From positions 624,101 through 688,100 of the forward strand of contig MNCI01035767.1 in NCBI GenBank assembly GCA_015680685.1: a DNA stretch of 64,000 bases, given 5' to 3'. This document shows positions 48,013-58,284 of the stretch, piece by piece. Under the pieces are notes generated by a model. It made no database searches and had not been told where the DNA came from. It saw only the letters and a list, made by a program, of their open reading frames with translations. How positions within the stretch are numbered: the first letter of the stretch is position 1; the number at the start of each line of letters is the position of its first letter. A program made the translations under genes and the position numbers. This DNA is from Gnetum montanum (Eukaryota > Streptophyta > Gnetopsida > Gnetales > Gnetaceae).

Positions 48013-48738
48013 GATGTTGCTAGTTTATAGTCTTAGCAGACTATTGTGGGTTATTTTCACGTCATAACCCCTTGGACGGTGCCAGTTTAACATTGTAGTA
48101 GATGGTGCATTGCTAGTTTATAGTCATAGCAGATTATGAAGAGGCAAACCAGTTTATAGTCAAAGTGGACTCTAGATGCTAGTTTCACGTCATGGTAGAT
48201 AGATGTGGTAGTTTAGCATCGTACCAGAAGGAGCTCTGTGGTGTCATTTTATTATCATGATGCCAGGACTATTCTATGGTATCATTTTTAAGTCATAATG
48301 CTAGGTACTATTCTATGGTATCATTTTTAAGTCATAATGCTAGGACTGTTCTGTGGTATCAATTTTAAGTCATAATGCTAGGATTGTTCTATGGTATCAC
48401 TTTTAAGTCATAATGCCAGGAATTTTCTATGGTATTAGTTTTAAGTCACAATTCCAAGAATGTTCTATGGTATCAGTTTTAAGTCATAATGCTAAGACTG
48501 TTCTATGGTATCAATTTTAAGTCATAATTCCAGGAATGTTCTGTGGTATCAGTTTTAAGTCATAATGCCAGGATTGTTCTGTGGTATCAGTTTTAAGTCA
48601 TAATGCCAGAACTGTTCTGTGGTATCATTTTTAAGTCATAATGTCAGGACTATTCTATGGTATCAGTTTTAAGTCATAATTCTGGGACTATTCTATGGTA
48701 TCAGTTTTAAGTCATAATGTCAGGACTGTTCTATACCT
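48013..48738 (+). repeat. Module-boundary repeats (site A) with a 38-bp-unit array, element IV
   Basis: 48013-48237 holds loose units of the GCTAGTTTATAGTCTTAGCA type. From about 48240 to 48738 a regular array of about 13 units follows, period 38 bp, with core GGTATCAGTTTTAAGTCATA and ATGCCAGGACTGTTCT. Phasing is exact between neighbouring units (for example starts at 48314, 48352, 48390). The core is related to the GCCAGTTTAAGGCCATAGTG word at the other boundaries. It lies directly behind the integrase end on the minus strand. Confidence 0.85.
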
Positions 48739-48759
48739 CAAGTTCATTAGACATAGTAC

Positions 48760-49860
48760 CATTTCAAGTACAAGTGATTTGTAGGATTAGCAAACTCGTT
48801 CCCATCCATGTCAGCAAGTTTGAATGCTCTGTTATTGTACGCCTTTATGACTAAGGCCCTTCCCAATTGCCTGAGGCCTTATATGGATGTTCACAGATGG
48901 CTTTAAGGACTAGGTCTCCTTCCTTAATCGAGCATTTATGCAAATCATGTTTGTGTCGTTGCCATTATTTTTTCTGGTAACACTCAATTTTATCAAGCAT
49001 TCGACACGTTCTTCCTCCACCAAGTCAAGGTTAGCAATGCATAGTTCATTATTTTGGCTTTCATCAAGGAGGCCTGAGAGAGCTATCCATAATGAGGGAA
49101 CCTGTAACTCTAAAGGTAAAATAGCTTCAGAATTGTACAAAAGACTATATGGAGTTTTACCTATAGATGTTCGATCTGTCATTCTATATGCCCATAATGC
49201 ATAGACTAATTGTTCATGCCATCATTTCTTGCTCTAATTTAGCATCCTTTTGAGCACCATGATGACAGTTTTGTTGGTAGCTTCTGCTTGACCATTACTC
49301 TGTGGATAGTAAGGTGATGAGAATGCATGTTTAATACCTAGGCTTTCACAGAAGCTTTTAGTATCTGCACTACTGAACTGTGGCCCATTTTTAGTAATGA
49401 TAGTCATCGGAATATCAAAATGGGTCACGATATTTTCAATTATCAAAGTGCAAATGTGTTTTGAAATGGTCTTCCTAAGGGAAATAGCTTCTACCCATTT
49501 TGTGAAGTATTTAGTTGCTATGATAATGAAGCTATGTCTCATAGAGGATGATGGCGGTATCGGTCCAATTAAGTCTAATCCCCATTTTTGGAATGGCCAT
49601 GTGATTTGTGTTGTGTGCAATTCGTTAGGTGGCACATGTAGTAGATTACTATGCCTTTGGCAAATGTCACATGTTCTAACCTTGGAGATACAATCGTACT
49701 CCATGTGTGGCCAGTAGTAGCCTAAATGTCTAATATTTGTTGCTGCTTTGGGTGCAATGTGTCCTCCATAAAGTCCTTCATGGACTTATTCTACAATTTT
49801 TTGGCCATCAATGCTACTAACGCACATCAGTAGAATTCCTTCATAGGATTTGTGACATAA
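48760..49860 (-). pseudogene. Integrase, element IV (broken)
   Basis: Minus reading from 49860: HEGLYGGHIAPKA, GYYWPHMEYDC and CDICQRHS form the zinc-binding domain. The open core at 49704-49234 has GLDLIGPIPP (first catalytic Asp), TKWVEAISLRKT, TIITKNGPQFSS (second Asp is Lys here), LGIKHAFSSPYYPQSNGQAE (Glu kept). The C-terminal part at 49182-48910 (YSLLYNSEAILPLELQVPSL) is in another frame, ending near 48760. The missing second Asp and the frameshift mean no activity. Same family as the integrases of V and II. Confidence 0.85.
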
Positions 49861-49944
49861 TGTGTCTCCTACTAACGCATATTGCCGAGAGCGTTTTTAC
49901 ATGGTGTCTTTTTGAGCACTTGACAAATGTTGTGAAGGTTTGCC

Positions 49945-51181
49945 TCATAGATGGTACTCTTTTATTTCATCATACCATTCTATTATGTTTGTTGTGCTAA
50001 TGGATGCTATAGGCATTTCATCGAGAACATCATTTATAGGTTCGGCACAACTTGTTATAGAGCTAGGCAATGCATGGAACATTTCGAGTGTCATGTTTAG
50101 GGCAAGTGTAGCAAGTGCACTGGCAATGGTGTTTTTGCTTCTAGGGACATGCTGTATATTCACCTCTACTAGTTGCCTCAGTAGATGTTTGGTCAAATCA
50201 CAATAAGGTTGCAAATGGAGAGCTTTGCATGCATAAACCTTTGTGGCTTGGTTAATGACTAACTGTGAATCACCTCAAACTACAAGACGTGTGATTCCTG
50301 AAGTCAATGCTGCTTGAAGGCCTCTGAGAAGACCTTCATATTCCACCACATTATTGGTACAGGGAAAGGTCAATCGGTAGGCAAAGGGTTGGATTTCTCT
50401 AGAGGGGTATGTTAAAATGGCCATAGCACTTCCTCCACGAGAGGTTGAAGCTCCATCAAAATAGAGGATTGCCTCATAATTGTCAGGTACTATGTTTATA
50501 CTATTAACATTCTCATCTGGGAATTCATGGTTTATTGTTGCCTGATTGTGTGTTGGTGAGACGGTTAATTTTGTGACTATTGCTTGACCTTTTGTGGAAG
50601 ATTGAGCAAAATAGTGTAGGTCAAACTCTATGATCATTGCTTTTCACCTAGCTATCCTACTCGACTCATAGATGTTGTTAGTGATAGCATGGAGTACATT
50701 ATCCTTGCAAATGATGTAAACTTAACTGTGGAAGAGATAATGCTGCCATTTCTTCAAGGAGAAGATGAGGGCAAGGAATGATTTATCTACATCGTTGTAT
50801 CGTTGTTCATAGGAAATTAAAGCATGGCTTAGGTAATATATAGGGATATCGATTCCATCTTGACATTTTTGACAAAGCATTGATGCAATGGAAGAATTGG
50901 AAGTTGCAAGGTAGATGTAAAAGGGTTTATTGCATTGCGAAGGATAAACGGTCGGTAGCTAAGCTAGCTATTTTTTTATGTTCTCGAATGCTTCTTGGCA
51001 TTGTTGAGTTCATTGGAAATGCACATTCTTTCGTAATAGGTGTTGCATGGATCTCAACTTATCTATTAGCCTTTCAATAAAGCATCTTATGAATTGCAAT
51101 CTACCTTGGAGACCCTGTAGTTTGGTAAAGTTTCTTAGTGGTTGCATGTTAGTTATTGCCTTTAACCTTATCAGGGTCTAC
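49945..51181 (-). pseudogene. Tandem RNase H domains, element IV
   Basis: First domain, about 51100-50640: YLSHALISYEQRY and DKSFLALIFSLKKWQHYL, the usual Ty3/gypsy RNase H. Second, archaeal-type domain, about 50520-50090: YFDGASTSRGGSAM (catalytic Asp), FPCTNNVVEYEGLLRGLQAA (Glu), GDSQLVINQA behind a stop (Asp), and HVPRSKNTIASALATLA, where the last catalytic Asp (normally A-D-x-L-A) reads Ser. The linker EWYDEIKEYHL at 49950 joins to integrase. Two RNase H domains mark the Tat branch. Confidence 0.8.
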
Positions 51182-52216
51182 TCAAATCCCTATTTCAAAG
51201 ACTACAAATCCAAGCATTTTGCCAGTTTTGACACCAAAGACACATTTCTTTGGATTGAGCCAAACTTCATATTTGAGACAACGTTTAAGCACTAGGTCTA
51301 AATCTTTTGCATGTTGTTCGGTTATTTTAGACTTAACTGTGATGTCATCAACGTAATCATTGAGAAAATTGAGCATGTAATCACTAAATATATATGTCAT
51401 TTCTCGTTGATATGTAGCTTCTACATTTTTAAGATCAAATGGCATCATCGTATAGCAGAATGTGCCCCAAGGTGTCATGAAAGTTGTCCTAAGTTGATGT
51501 TCTGGGTTGATTCTTATTTGATTATATCTTGAAAATTCATCCATAAAGGATAATAGTGCATGACAAGCAATTGTGTCAATGAGTTTATCAATGCTAGGTA
51601 GCGGGAAGTCATCCTTTATAGTGGCTGTGTTGAGATCATGGAAGTCAATGCATATGTGTATACTACTGTTCTTCTTAGGGACTACTACAATGTTTGATAC
51701 CCAATCAGAATAGTCAATGGCCCGGATGAAACTGACTTGGTAGAGCTTTGTAATTTTAGCATGGACTGCTAAAGCCACCTCAGGTCTAACCTTTCATGCG
51801 TTTTGTTTCACCGGTTTAATTTTTTCATCAAGGATGATATTGTGTTGAAAGATTCAGGGGTCTAATCTTGGCATGTCAGTATATGACCATGCAAATTTTT
51901 TTATGTTGTCTTTCAGTACTTGAGTGATGTCACCGACAAGTTGTGAGTCTAGTAGGGTGCTTAATTTCAATGTTCTAGCTTCACCATTGAATGTAGTAAT
52001 GGGGAATTCAACTAGAGGATCTTCAGTGATATTATCAGCTTCTAGATCCAAAGTCCTAATCACATTTTTAGGCCAATCTAACATTTATTGAGTGGAGGCT
52101 ATTAAACTATTGTAAGCACATGGGTCAAGATCTAATGACTCTGGATTGAGTGCCCTTTTTACTTCCCCATATGGTCCACTAAGAGATAATGTTGAAAGGA
52201 TATTCTTGGTGGCCAT
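51182..52216 (-). pseudogene. Reverse transcriptase, start of the second ORF, element IV
   Basis: ATG at 52216 in good context (ACATGGCC) starts M-A-T-K-N-I-L-S-T-L, an N-terminal region reading LDWPKNVIRTLDLEADN and FAWSYTDMPRLDP, then the polymerase in one open stretch at 51778-51182: IVVVPKKNSSIHICIDFHDL, LLSFMDEFSRYNQI, FMTPWGTFCYTMMPFDLKNV and FLNDYVDDITVKS with the Y-V-D-D catalytic motif intact. Stops at about 52083 and near 51790-51853. Protease does not precede it; 5 kb of opposite-strand gene do, so this ORF would need its own initiation or a spliced RNA. Confidence 0.85.
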
Positions 52217-52347
52217 GTGCTTGCTCCTGCCAATTTAAACCAGGAGCGAAGTAAGTGACACTTGCTTGAAAAAGGGGTTGTTAAATGTAAATGGGCATTG
52301 GGTAACTAATTTATGTACTAAGAAATTGTGGAATGTAGTGATTGTCA

Positions 52348-52432
52348 TGGCAGTTTAAGTCCATACTAGGCCACATGGTAGTTTAAGGCCATATCGGGCT
52401 ACATGGTAGTTTAAGGCCATACTAGGCTAGTA
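52348..52432 (+). repeat. Module-boundary minisatellite (site C, element IV)
   Basis: Three 28-29 bp units with core ATGGTAGTTTAAGGCCATAC followed by TAGGCCAC, between the reverse transcriptase start and the opposite-strand gene. Same word and strand as sites A and B. Confidence 0.75.
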
Positions 52433-52795
52433 ATATTCATGTCAATTTGTCAATTAGATTGAGTGCCTAAGGCATTTTTGATTTTATAATTTTATGTGAA
52501 TTTTACAATTTTATGAATTTTATGTGCATATATATATATATATTGTTGATTTTTGAACTTTTCTCTCCTTCTTTATAAAAATTTCTAGACCTCATCTCCA
52601 AAGGTTGGGATAATGAAGAATACCAGGCCAACATGAATTAAAGAAAAAGATAAATGAAAAAAAAATTAAACATGATAAATTTAAATAAATAAAATAAAAA
52701 TTTGAGTTTTAAAAAGGAGGTTTTAAAGTGAAGGAAGGGGGTTTTGTGCTAGCGTGAGGTCTTGGCTTTTGGTTGCAGCGTGAGCTACAGCAACC
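52433..52795 (+). other. Presumed 5' flank of the opposite-strand gene
   Basis: AT-rich spacer with a TATATATATATATAT run near 52528 and an A/T-rich AAATAAATAAAATAAAAA stretch near 52685. If the opposite-strand gene has its own promoter it should be here; no motif is decisive. Confidence 0.3.
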
Positions 52796-52935
52796 ATGAA
52801 GGACAAGGGCAAAGGAAAGGCAAGCTGAGACAAAGGGAAGAGGCAAGAAGATCTAGCGTTTGTGGAGGAGAGTGAAGAGCTTCTCCAGTGTCTCCCCCAA
52901 GCTAGGATTCCAATGTGGGATGGGGCCCTACATAG

Positions 52936-54016
52936 GTAGATTTTTTTTCTCTTGCTTTTCTCGGCATTTGTGGATAGCGTTACCTAGAATAGAATTTTAT
53001 AGCCACAATTTTGGGGTTGTTTTGGGATTTATCTAGGATTTGTGGCTTGTTGTTCTTGATTTTCATGGTGTCAATGTGAGTGCCTAGGGCATGTGTTCAA
53101 GGCATGAGTGCAAGTTAGCTTTTTTTGTTGTTTTACATTTTGGGGCAAGCACATCGTGAGTGCCAGGAATATCCTAGATAGCATGAGCTTTTAGGGCTTC
53201 CTGGTAGCATGGGTTGGGCTTTCAGGCTTTTAGGGCCTCTTGGGTCACAAGGTTTTTTTAGCTTTCTTGGGAATCCTAGGCCATAGGGTTTTTTAGCCTT
53301 CTTGGGCTTCCTGGGCCATAGGGTTTTTCAGGCAGCATGACTTTCAGGCCAGGAAATGGCCAACGTGAGTTTGAGCTACAAAAGGACCAGCATGAGGTTT
53401 AGGCCACAAAGGTCTAGTGTGAATGTGGACCAAGAAGGCCTATGTTGTAGGTGAAGACCTGTTCTTCTTGGTAGTGTGAGCTGCATTGTAGGGGAGAACG
53501 GGAGTTTTCAACGTGACCACCAAGGTCTTGGGTAACGTGAGCACAAGGTCTTCAAGGCAACATCAGCTATAGGATTCTAGGGCAAGTTGTAGGTTCCTAG
53601 CATGAGTTTGTAGGTTCCAACGTGAGCTAGAATGTAGGAAGCCAGTGTGAGTTGATGCTAGGGCAGTTCCCAACGTAAGCTGCCAAGGATGTCCAATGTG
53701 AGCTAAAATGTGAAGACATGTGTTGTTTGCTGGGATGCCCATTACTTGCTAGTTTCATGTTTATGTCATTTATTTTTTCTTAAGATGGATGAACTTACTT
53801 CAGTGAGTGTTTATGTTCTATACTTTTGTATGGATTTATTGTGAGATGGATTTCAATGTACCCCAATGAGTGTCAAATACACTAAATAGAGATTGGTGTC
53901 CTTGTCTCATGGGATGAAGCTATGCAATTAAATGTTATTTATGCATTTGGTTTATGATTTCATACCAATATTAGCATTTATAATTTTTACTTGCCTAATG
54001 TTTTGGCTGTATGCAG
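52936..54016 (+). repeat. AGCGTGAG/CAACGTGAG-word cluster in intron 1, element IV
   Basis: About 15-20 copies of A-(G/A)-C-(G/A)-TGAG occur irregularly (for example CAACGTGAGTTTGAGC near 53361, AACGTGAGCAC near 53534, CAACGTGAGCTAG near 53619), also just before the start codon (AGCGTGAGGTC at 52751). The CTTCTTGGG/CCATAGGGTTTTT phrase is duplicated at 53265-53330. No ORF. The same word fills the LTR and the gag leader. Confidence 0.55.
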
Positions 54017-55989
54017 GGGACCTAAACCTTCTCTTCTCATAGTTGAGCTTGTTGGCGTACTTGCTTGGTTTGGCCCCTTTGGACCAGACACACCTCCCTA
54101 TGACATGTCCATCGGCCCCCATGTGATATGGTTCTACCCTAGTGTTAGTTCATTTTTTTCATTCATCCTGCAAAATTTTAGTGTGGCTATATGGTCTCAC
54201 CTGAGTGAATAGTTGGCTCATGATATCATCAAGATAGTGCTGCCCAGGTCTACACAAGGCATTCTTGCCTTTATTACTGATATTAATGAGGGACTTTTTA
54301 AGGTTGAGGGAGACCCTACTGAGGGTCCTAGATCTACCCATCCCTTGACTCATGTGTGGGAGCTACCCATGTGTAGTCATTATAACAGCAGCAACACACT
54401 TTTCCTAGCCCTCCGTGTGCACACTCTATTCCAGAACCCAGCTGGGACAGTATATAGAGTGGACAGGTATGCTTTCTTGTGTCTTGCCTAAGTTTTGATT
54501 TACTAAATTTTATATCATTACCTATACATTAATATTTTTTCCTATGTAGGCCTCATTTTGATGAGAATGGGATGCACGATGATGATGGTGGGCTTGCCTT
54601 AGTGTGTACGGTGTTTAGAGACATTCATGGCAGGCCCTATTGTTTATGTTGCAGTACTGGACCAGAAAAATAGGGCTATTGTTGACTATCATAAGCAATT
54701 TTCAAGAGCCTTTGAGCATTGACAAGTTCATGGTTGGTTACATAAGGATTGGTCTTCTAATGGGCCAATTTTCCCTCAAAGGATTGATCCTACACCTACC
54801 CCGCCTACACCATTCACAGATGGTAAATGATCACACTCTAGACTCCATTTTCCTTTTTGTTGCATCATCATGTACTATGTTTTTAACTCTTCACTCTATG
54901 TTTTTTGTTTTACAGCATCCATTCCCTCCGAAGAAGTTACTATTATAATAGGGTGTACTGAGGCCACCCTTTTTATGAAATATGGGGAGGTAGAGCAGTC
55001 ACAACAATGATTGCAGAAGAAAGCTTCTGAGTTGATCATCAACCGCCTTACTCGGGTAGGTCTATTGGACTTGTTTACAGCTTTGACTCCTAGTATTTCG
55101 GCTATTGAGATTATTACTATTGTTGATTCTTTCAATGATGATGCTTCCCATTTTATCACATAGGTTCGAGGAGTCAAGGTATCTTTCCACTTGACCACTG
55201 AATTCCTTTCTGATCTTTTTGGCATGCCCATGAACAATGCCGGGGTAACTATAGATAAAGCAACTAAAGAAGGCCATGTCATAAGAGAGCTTGAGGAGTG
55301 GTTGGATGTGTCTTGGGGTCCAAAGGTCTTTGCCATGTGAAATGATACCCAATCAATGGAGATGAACTTCCTGTATCCTCTCTTCCGGGCACGGGCATTT
55401 TCCAAATCTCTTTCTCAAGGAAGAAACCTTGGGATCGGGTCCATGCATGTCATGCATGCAGTTTTAGAGATAGGCATGTGCTACAACTGGGCATAGTTTC
55501 TTGGATTTGGTTTTCATGGGGAGATCATTAGGTTACGTTCAAACATCCACATCAAATCCCATTTTATATTTGCTTTCTTCACGGGGTACCTACGTAGGTT
55601 TGTTGAGTTCCTAGTAGTTTATGATGATAACCGCTATATTTTGAGGGATCGTTCACAACTATCCCATCCTTGGATTCACCATTTGTTTAGCAAAAATAGA
55701 TCCTAGGACCCACTGGAAGACATTGAGGAATCAATATCAGTTACTACTATAGGTGCGGCTAGCCATTCTCATCATTCCTATGATAGATTGGGATTGGAAC
55801 CGCCTAGGCTACGCATGTCTGTTAAAAGGGTTGAACGTTTGATTGGTGAGACTGTTGGGAAGTCCAAGACAAAGGTGAAGAGGAAAGAATGCTCAAGGGA
55901 GCTTGCTCCAGATGTGATACCACCAAGAGCAAAGAAGATTTTATTTGTACTACCAATGGAGAGTAAGTATTTTATTTTATTGTATTTAT

Positions 55990-56117
55990 ATTTATTATTA
56001 TTATTATTATTATTTCTTTTTTTGGCCTATACATTATATATACTATGTTATACTAACTCTAAGATTCTAGAATTATCACATAAAAGTCTTGAGAAAGAGA
56101 GAGAGAGAGAGAGAGAC
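55990..56117 (+). repeat. Microsatellites in intron 4 and at the start of exon 5
   Basis: A TTA/ATT run at about 55988-56012 inside intron 4, and a (GA)n run at about 56093-56117. A TACTAAC branch-point match is at 56051-56057, just upstream of the chosen acceptor (56069-56070). Confidence 0.7.
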
Positions 56118-57699
56118 TTTGGCCTCGATGGTTGATCCTGAAGTGGTTGTCACTGGGTCGGAGGAAGAAGCAAAGGAAAGAGAAGAAGCGATTGAAGAAC
56201 CTCCTACCTCGCAAGAGGAAGATGTGACAAAAATCATGGGGACAAAGCTTGTGGAGGCTTTAGATGCACTTAGGCACTCTAGTGATGAAAGAAGTATCTT
56301 CGATGGATCTTTGCAGCTTGGTGATCCACCCCAGCTAAACAGCAAAGGGCTTTTTGGTATGTTCCTTTTAGCTCAATCCATGTTTTGTATCTTTTAATTT
56401 GCATGTGTTGTTCTTAATTACCTTGATTATTTCTAGCATCATAGGTAGATGCCAAGATTTTTGAGGCACATACATCCTGAGCAGAGGTGTCAGGATTACA
56501 GGTTCCAATTGAGGTAACCTCCCCTGCTTGTCCCACACCAACTGACCAGCTAAGACCATTGCTTGAGATGCCTAGTAAAATGGACTTTGTTAAAGGAATC
56601 GTTAATGATGTGGTTGCTCGTCTACGAGAAGGTCATCTAGAACTAGGTAATGTGTGTATTTGGTATTACACTAAGTGTCTGGGTTTATTGTATTTCTTTG
56701 TGTTCATTGTTGATTATAGCTTATTCATATGTGTGGTACTTACACCTGTAGGTGCCAAGCTTCAGTGGGATCCTTCTAAGGCTACTCATATTGATGCCCT
56801 CCCTGAATTGCCAGGGAATATTGAGCAAGTCCCTAGGAATGTGTACAATGCAGTTTTTAGCTGTGTCATACAAAACGCCAAGTCACTTTGGACTTGTAGG
56901 CATTTAGTTGAGTATCTATGGGATGAGGTTCACTCATTAAAGGAAGCACTGGCAAAGGAGAGAGAGGAGAAGAGGGATCTCCAATCCTATTATGATTTTT
57001 CTGCTGCTAGGCTATTTGGTGATAGCACTTGCCGCACATTTGAAATCACCTACGCGTGTTACTAGATGGTTTTGAACAACAAAGTGCAGGTGACATAGGA
57101 TTTAGCAGAATAAAGAGCACAGATGAATTTGCTAAATAGGAAATGTCATGACTGGAAAGGACCACAAGCATCAGTATAAGAAATGGTTAAAGGAGGAGGT
57201 ATTTGAACATCGTCGGATGGAGATATTCACCGATGGGTTAGGCTTGCGGTCTGCTTATGACAGGTTCATCGAGTGCACCAAGGTGGAGGGATCTCCCAAG
57301 AGAACCAATACTATGGCCTCTAGGGAGGCTTCGACTGGCATGTTCTCTCTTGAGCGTCCTACTTAGACTTCAGTGGACAAGGGGAAAACCCTGGCTAGTG
57401 TTGATCTTGGCCAAGATGAGGATTGGGAAAATGTGCCAGAGGAGGAGATTCTACAGCGTTTGGAGGCCAACTTAGGGCCCTCCTTACTTGTGAGTGTTTT
57501 ATTATTTATTTTTGTATGGTTTTACTATTTTCATTATTAGTGTTACTATTTTTCTTAATTTTGTATATATGATTTTCTTTACTACTCTTACCTGTTTTTT
57601 TTTTCTACCTTGTTATAGGGACATGTTAATGATGGAGTTGGCCCCAATAGAGTGAGAGCAGATGATGAAGAGGATCTTGGGGACCATCCCCCTCCATGA

Positions 57700-58059
57700 G
57701 CTTATTGTTAATTGGACTTTTAGCTATTAAATGTTTTGGATTTTTGGATGTTTGATGGAAATGTATGGTTGGCAAGTGTAATAATATGGACCTAGTTATG
57801 GCATAACGTGTTGGAATTTTACTACCATGTTGACGTATCATTTTTTTTATTTTATATGTTTTCTCTTTTTATTTGTTTTCTCAAGTATTATCGTGAACAT
57901 ATGCACGTAGCTAAATGTAAAATGAGGGAACAAAATGTAAATCAACATTTGTAATGTAAATCAAGTAATGAGAAGGCATGAATTAAAATTGTGACTTGTA
58001 ACTTATAAACGAAATTCAACGTAACATAACAAGAGTTTGTGAATCTGTAACTTGTTGAC
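57700..58059. other. Spacer behind the opposite-strand gene
   Basis: AT-rich, no gene seen. Would contain the 3' end of the opposite-strand transcript. Confidence 0.35.
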
Positions 58060-58275
58060 TCTAGTTTAAAGCCATTTCGGGCTGGGTACATTAGTTTAAA
58101 GAAAGGATTGCCAGTTGTATGCCATAGTGGGCCGAAGGCGATAACAATTTTAGGGAGCTTTAAAGAGGAATCGATCATTTCTAACCATGGCTAGTCTAAT
58201 GTCATTGTGGACCTTCGTTGGCAGTTTTATGTCATACCAGACAATTAGTAGTTTAACATCATTCCAGACATTTAG
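58060..58275 (+). repeat. Module-boundary minisatellite (site B, element IV)
   Basis: Diverged units: CTAGTTTAAAGCCATTTCGG, CCAGTTGTATGCCATAGTGG, TAGTCTAATGTCATTGTGGA, GCAGTTTTATGTCATACCAG, AGTTTAACATCATTCCAG. Same place as in elements I and III, directly behind the gag-protease stop. Confidence 0.65.
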
Positions 58276-58284
58276 TAATTCACT

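Larger units (their letters stand above)
52796..57699 (+). pseudogene. Opposite-strand, eight-exon gene of element IV; function unknown
   Basis: Exons inferred from GT-AG borders and frame: 52796-52935, 54017-54466, 54550-54822, 54916-55963, 56071-56356, 56445-56646, 56752-57489, 57619-57699. Exons 1-2 and 2-3 join in frame. The N-terminus is Lys-rich (MKDKGKGKAS). Exon 2 has SLLIVELVGVLAWFGPFGPD. Exon 4 has VRGVKVSFHLTTEFLSDLFG then M-P, ELEEWLDVSWGPK, FLYPLFRARAFSKSLSQ, FIFAFFTGYLRRFVEFLVVY and a basic stretch (GKSKTKVKRK). Exon 5 is acidic (EEEAKEREEAIEE); exon 7 has LQWDPSK and a coiled-coil-like SLKEALAKEREEKRDLQ; the C-terminus is acidic (DDEEDLGDHPPP). VRG-x-x-VSF...LFG-x-P recalls the 'putative plant transposon protein' pattern. 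In-frame stops and one frameshift (exon 3). Antisense to the element's own RNA. Confidence 0.7.

Noticed and set aside
48240-48738. Regular 38-bp repeats resembling a CRISPR array
   Set aside because: Units abut without unique spacers and lie in a plant retroelement; it is a minisatellite.
55062-55405. Minus-strand open frames of 96 and 169 codons over 54896-55405
   Set aside because: They lie opposite exon 4 of the plus-strand gene, whose reading (VRGVKVSF, PLFRARAFSK) is conserved in copies I and II; the minus frames are not.
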